The notes under the pieces: model-generated | Told to the model about the DNA's origin: nothing | Database searches by the model: none | Seen by the model: the letters and a program-made list of their open reading frames with translations, nothing else | Assembly (NCBI GenBank): GCA_002420105.1 | Contig: DIHJ01000121.1 | Span: 15,946-25,593, forward strand | Origin: Nitrospira sp. UBA5699 | GTDB taxonomy: Bacteria; Nitrospirota; Nitrospiria; Nitrospirales; Nitrospiraceae | Length of the DNA: 9,648 nt | Reading direction: 5' to 3' | Made by a program: the position numbers and the translations under genes | Shown: positions 7,673 through 9,648 of the stretch, one piece after another | Position numbering within the stretch: position 1 is the first letter of the stretch | Layout: each line of letters begins with the position of its first letter

Positions 7673-7701
7673 TTGCTATTTTCAATAACTTGGACTACTA
7701 T
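7673..7701 (+). promoter_or_regulatory. Sigma-70-like promoter for tmk-holB(-metG)
   Basis: TTGCTA (7673-7678) and TACTAT (7696-7701) are separated by 17 bases, each matching consensus at four of six positions including the most conserved ones. Start of transcription would be near 7708, about 26 bases before the tmk ATG. Its -35 box is only eight bases from that of the opposite promoter, so the two polymerases cannot bind independently if both sites are real. Confidence 0.5.
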
Positions 7702-7723
7702 CCCGCCCGTTTTCTCCACCATT

Positions 7724-7728
7724 GAGGA
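7724..7728 (+). promoter_or_regulatory. Ribosome-binding site that decides the tmk start
   Basis: GAGGA lies five bases before the ATG at 7734. A TTG at 7722 is also in frame, but it overlaps this site and has no ribosome-binding site of its own, so the ATG is preferred. Confidence 0.75.
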
Positions 7729-7733
7729 ACCCC

Positions 7734-8426
7734 ATGGGAGTGACGCCCAAAAGGCGACAGGCTGGCGGGCTGTTCATCACCCTGGAGGGGCCAGAAGGCA
7801 GCGGAAAAAGCACCCAGATCCGCCACCTCGCCGCCACGCTCAGGCGATTGGGTTACCGGGTCGTGCAGACCAGAGAGCCGGGCGGCACCGTCGTGGCGGA
7901 AGCGATCCGCAACACGCTCCTCCTTTCCTCCTCCCGCGAACCGATCACGCCCGAAGCCGAGTCCCTGCTGATCCTCGCCGCACGCAGCCAGCATGTCGCG
8001 CATCTCATCGCGCCGGCCCTCCGTCGCGGCGCGATCGTCCTGTGCGACCGGTTTTCCGATTCGACCTTCGCCTATCAGGGGTTCGGCCGTGGTCTCGATC
8101 TCGCGTGGCTGCGGGCGGCCGACGCCGTCGCCACGAAGGGACGCCACCCGGATCTGACGCTGCTGCTCGACGTTCCCGTCGCGGTCGGTCTGGCCAGAAG
8201 ACGAAGCGCCCGCGGCAGACAGAACCGCCTCGACCGCGAATCGGAACGGTTTCACCGTCTGGTGCGAACGGGATTTCTGAAGCTGGCCGAAGAATCGCCG
8301 CGCCGCATCACGGTCATCGACGCCGATCGATCCGAACGGGAGATCCGCGCGGAGATCGCAGCCCTTGTGGTAGGCTGGCTCGGGGGAACGCGGCGCAGGC
8401 CCGGCAGGAGCCAGCATGCCTTTTGA
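7734..8426 (+). CDS. tmk: Thymidylate kinase
   Basis: Tmk phosphorylates dTMP to dTDP with ATP, an essential step to dTTP. The 230-residue product carries the P-loop GPEGSGKST at 19-27, TREPGGT at 46-52, the DRF motif followed by SDSTFAYQGFGRG at 105-120 (dTMP binding), and an Arg-rich lid RRRSARGRQNRLDRE at about 155-169. Basic residues in the lid rather than in the P-loop resemble the E. coli type of enzyme. The start is the ATG at 7734, chosen on its ribosome-binding site. The protein is slightly longer than the usual 205-215 residues because of about ten extra N-terminal residues and an Arg-rich C-terminus. The last 11 bp overlap holB, a frequent neighbour of tmk, so the two are cotranscribed and probably translationally coupled. 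Confidence 0.97.
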   Translation: MGVTPKRRQAGGLFITLEGPEGSGKSTQIRHLAATLRRLGYRVVQTREPGGTVVAEAIRNTLLLSSSREPITPEAESLLILAARSQHVAHLIAPALRRGAIVLCDRFSDSTFAYQGFGRGLDLAWLRAADAVATKGRHPDLTLLLDVPVAVGLARRRSARGRQNRLDRESERFHRLVRTGFLKLAEESPRRITVIDADRSEREIRAEIAALVVGWLGGTRRRPGRSQHAF

Positions 8427-9444
8427 GAACATCATCGGACACCGGCACCAGATCGTCTCGCTGCAGACGGCCGTCGCGCGAGAGCGTCTGGCCCACGCCT
8501 ATCTCTTTCACGGCGAAGACGCCATCGGCAAGCGATCGACCGCATTGTGCTTCGCGCAGGCGCTGAACTGCGAGGCCCACGCGTCCGCCGACGCGATCGA
8601 CGCCTGCGGCGCCTGCCGGTCCTGCCGACAGATCGAAGCCCGCACCCATCCGGATTTTTTCGTCATCGAACCGGACCGCGAACTGGCCACGCCGCAGATC
8701 AAGATCGAACAGGTGCGGGAAATCGAGCAGCAGATCATGTACCGCCCGCTCATCGGCGAACGGAAGATCTGCCTGATCGACGACGCCGATCGCATGACCA
8801 TCGGAGCCGCCAACGCCCTGCTGAAGACACTGGAGGAACCGCCCGACCACAGCCTGTTTCTCCTGATCTCCGGCAGACCCTCCGCGCTCCCCGCGACCAT
8901 CCGCTCGCGCTGCCAGGCGCTCCGCTTCGCCACCCCGGCGCGCACCCAGGTGGAAGCCGCCCTGATTGTGAAGCGGGAGATGCCGCCGGCGGACGCGCGC
9001 CTGCTCGCGATGATCTGCGAAGGCCGGATCGGAGAGGCCTTGTCGGCCGATGCGAAGGAAGCCCGCGCGCGCCAACGGGAACTGCTGGAACTGGTGCGTC
9101 CGGCGACGCTGCAATCGGTCACCGCGATCCTCTCGGCCGCCGAAACCCTCGCGAAAGCCGACCGCGCGCCGGAGATCCTGGCGTGGCTGGCGCGCTGGAT
9201 CCGGGACCTGGTGATCGTGCAGGTCGGCGGCGACCGCGAGCACCTGCTCCACCTCGACGACCTGCCGAACCTGGAAACCTACGCCCGCCGGGCCGGGACG
9301 GACGCGCTGCTGGATCTCCTGCACGACATCGAGAAAACCGAGCAACAGGCGACGCGGCATCTCAATCTGCACATGGCCATGGAAAACATCCTGCTCCGCC
9401 TGCGCGACGCGCTGGCCCTCGCTCCCGCCGGCGCCTCCGCCTAG
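8416..9444 (+). CDS. holB: DNA polymerase III delta' subunit (clamp loader)
   Basis: Delta' is a structural AAA+ subunit of the clamp loader that places the beta sliding clamp on primed DNA. The 342-residue product starts MPFENIIGHRHQI and has a P-loop-like GEDAIGKRST at 33-42. A four-cysteine zinc module (C52, C64, C67, C70) is followed by LIDDADRM at 120-127, NALLKTLEEPP at 133-143, and the SRC motif at 164-166, which is shared by delta' and tau/gamma and inserts into neighbouring ATPase sites. No tau-like C-terminal extension is present, and position next to tmk favours holB over dnaX. AGGAG lies five bases before the ATG, inside the end of tmk. Residues beyond about 175 are only loosely conserved, as is normal for delta'. 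Whether the P-loop binds nucleotide cannot be told from sequence. Confidence 0.93.
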   Translation: MPFENIIGHRHQIVSLQTAVARERLAHAYLFHGEDAIGKRSTALCFAQALNCEAHASADAIDACGACRSCRQIEARTHPDFFVIEPDRELATPQIKIEQVREIEQQIMYRPLIGERKICLIDDADRMTIGAANALLKTLEEPPDHSLFLLISGRPSALPATIRSRCQALRFATPARTQVEAALIVKREMPPADARLLAMICEGRIGEALSADAKEARARQRELLELVRPATLQSVTAILSAAETLAKADRAPEILAWLARWIRDLVIVQVGGDREHLLHLDDLPNLETYARRAGTDALLDLLHDIEKTEQQATRHLNLHMAMENILLRLRDALALAPAGASA

Positions 9445-9484
9445 AAATCTCCGCAGGCAACCTGGTATCTTTTGAGACCTGACC

Positions 9485-9648
9485 ATGCGCGACAAGAACG
9501 CCTTCTACATCACGACGCCCATCTACTACGTGAACGACGTCCCGCATATCGGGCACGCCTATACCACGGTCGCAGCCGATGTCCTCGCGCGCTACTGGCG
9601 GCTCCGCGGACGCGACGTCTTCTTCCTCACCGGGCCAGACGAGCACCG
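9485..9648 (+). CDS. metG: Methionyl-tRNA synthetase, N-terminal part (cut by window edge)
   Basis: MetG attaches methionine to elongator and initiator tRNA(Met). The 54 visible residues include FYITTPIYYVNDVPHIGHAY with the class I HIGH signature at 21-24, then TTVAADVLARYWRLRG and FFLTGPDEH at the cut end. In many MetRS proteins the last motif reads TGTDEHG; here a Pro (codon CCA at 9635-9637) stands in place of the second Thr. The gene starts 40 bases after holB with no clear ribosome-binding site beyond a weak GAG. A small CAGG/CCTG hairpin at 9454-9464 lies in the gap but is too weak to call a terminator. The order tmk-holB-metG suggests one transcript. The KMSKS motif and anticodon-binding domain lie outside the window. 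Confidence 0.95.
   Translation, partial: MRDKNAFYITTPIYYVNDVPHIGHAYTTVAADVLARYWRLRGRDVFFLTGPDEH

Noticed and set aside
9445..9484. Terminator between holB and metG (CAGG-CAA-CCTG followed by TCTTTT).
   Set aside because: The stem is four base pairs and the T-run is short and offset by several bases; metG follows in the same direction after 40 bases.

Overview
The window is a stretch of ordinary bacterial chromosome, GC-rich by eye, with genes packed almost end to end. Twelve genes are visible: ten complete and two cut by the window edges. The gene set (a GatCAB-type amidotransferase, panD, glmU-glmS, a DUF502 membrane protein, a DUF948/YtxH pair, tmk-holB-metG) and the protein sequences fit a Gram-negative such as a Nitrospira-like member of the Nitrospirota. 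That placement is a guess from general resemblance, with no phylogenetic test behind it. I see no insertion sequence, phage gene, CRISPR array, tRNA or rRNA.

Layout: the genome diverges at about 7607-7733. To the left, nine genes run on the minus strand, in transcription order: DUF502 membrane protein, glmU, glmS, gatC, panD, gatA, a DUF948 protein, a YtxH-type protein, and gatB (cut at base 1). Several junctions overlap: ATGA at DUF502/glmU and ytxH/gatB, TAATG at panD/gatA, and 11 bp at DUF948/ytxH. To the right, tmk, holB and metG (cut at 9648) run on the plus strand; tmk and holB overlap by 11 bp. Back-to-back sigma-70-like promoters with outward-facing -35 boxes occupy the divergent gap, and they help settle the DUF502 start.

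Function: GlmS makes glucosamine-6-phosphate from fructose-6-phosphate and glutamine, and GlmU makes UDP-GlcNAc from glucosamine-1-phosphate, feeding peptidoglycan and lipopolysaccharide. GatC, GatA and GatB form the glutamine-dependent amidotransferase that corrects mischarged Glu-tRNA(Gln) and/or Asp-tRNA(Asn). PanD makes beta-alanine for pantothenate and CoA. Tmk makes dTDP, HolB is the delta' clamp-loader subunit, and MetG charges tRNA(Met). DUF502, DUF948 and YtxH are envelope-associated proteins of unknown function.

No new enzymatic system is evident. The parts least explained are the intergenic spaces. Two of them (gatC/panD and glmS/gatC) hold paired inverted arrays of degenerate 7-bp units, and a third (glmU/glmS) holds a perfect 8-bp unit in three tandem copies. 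The interruption of the gat cluster by panD and by a coupled DUF948/YtxH pair, and the long tail on GlmU, are secondary points of interest.
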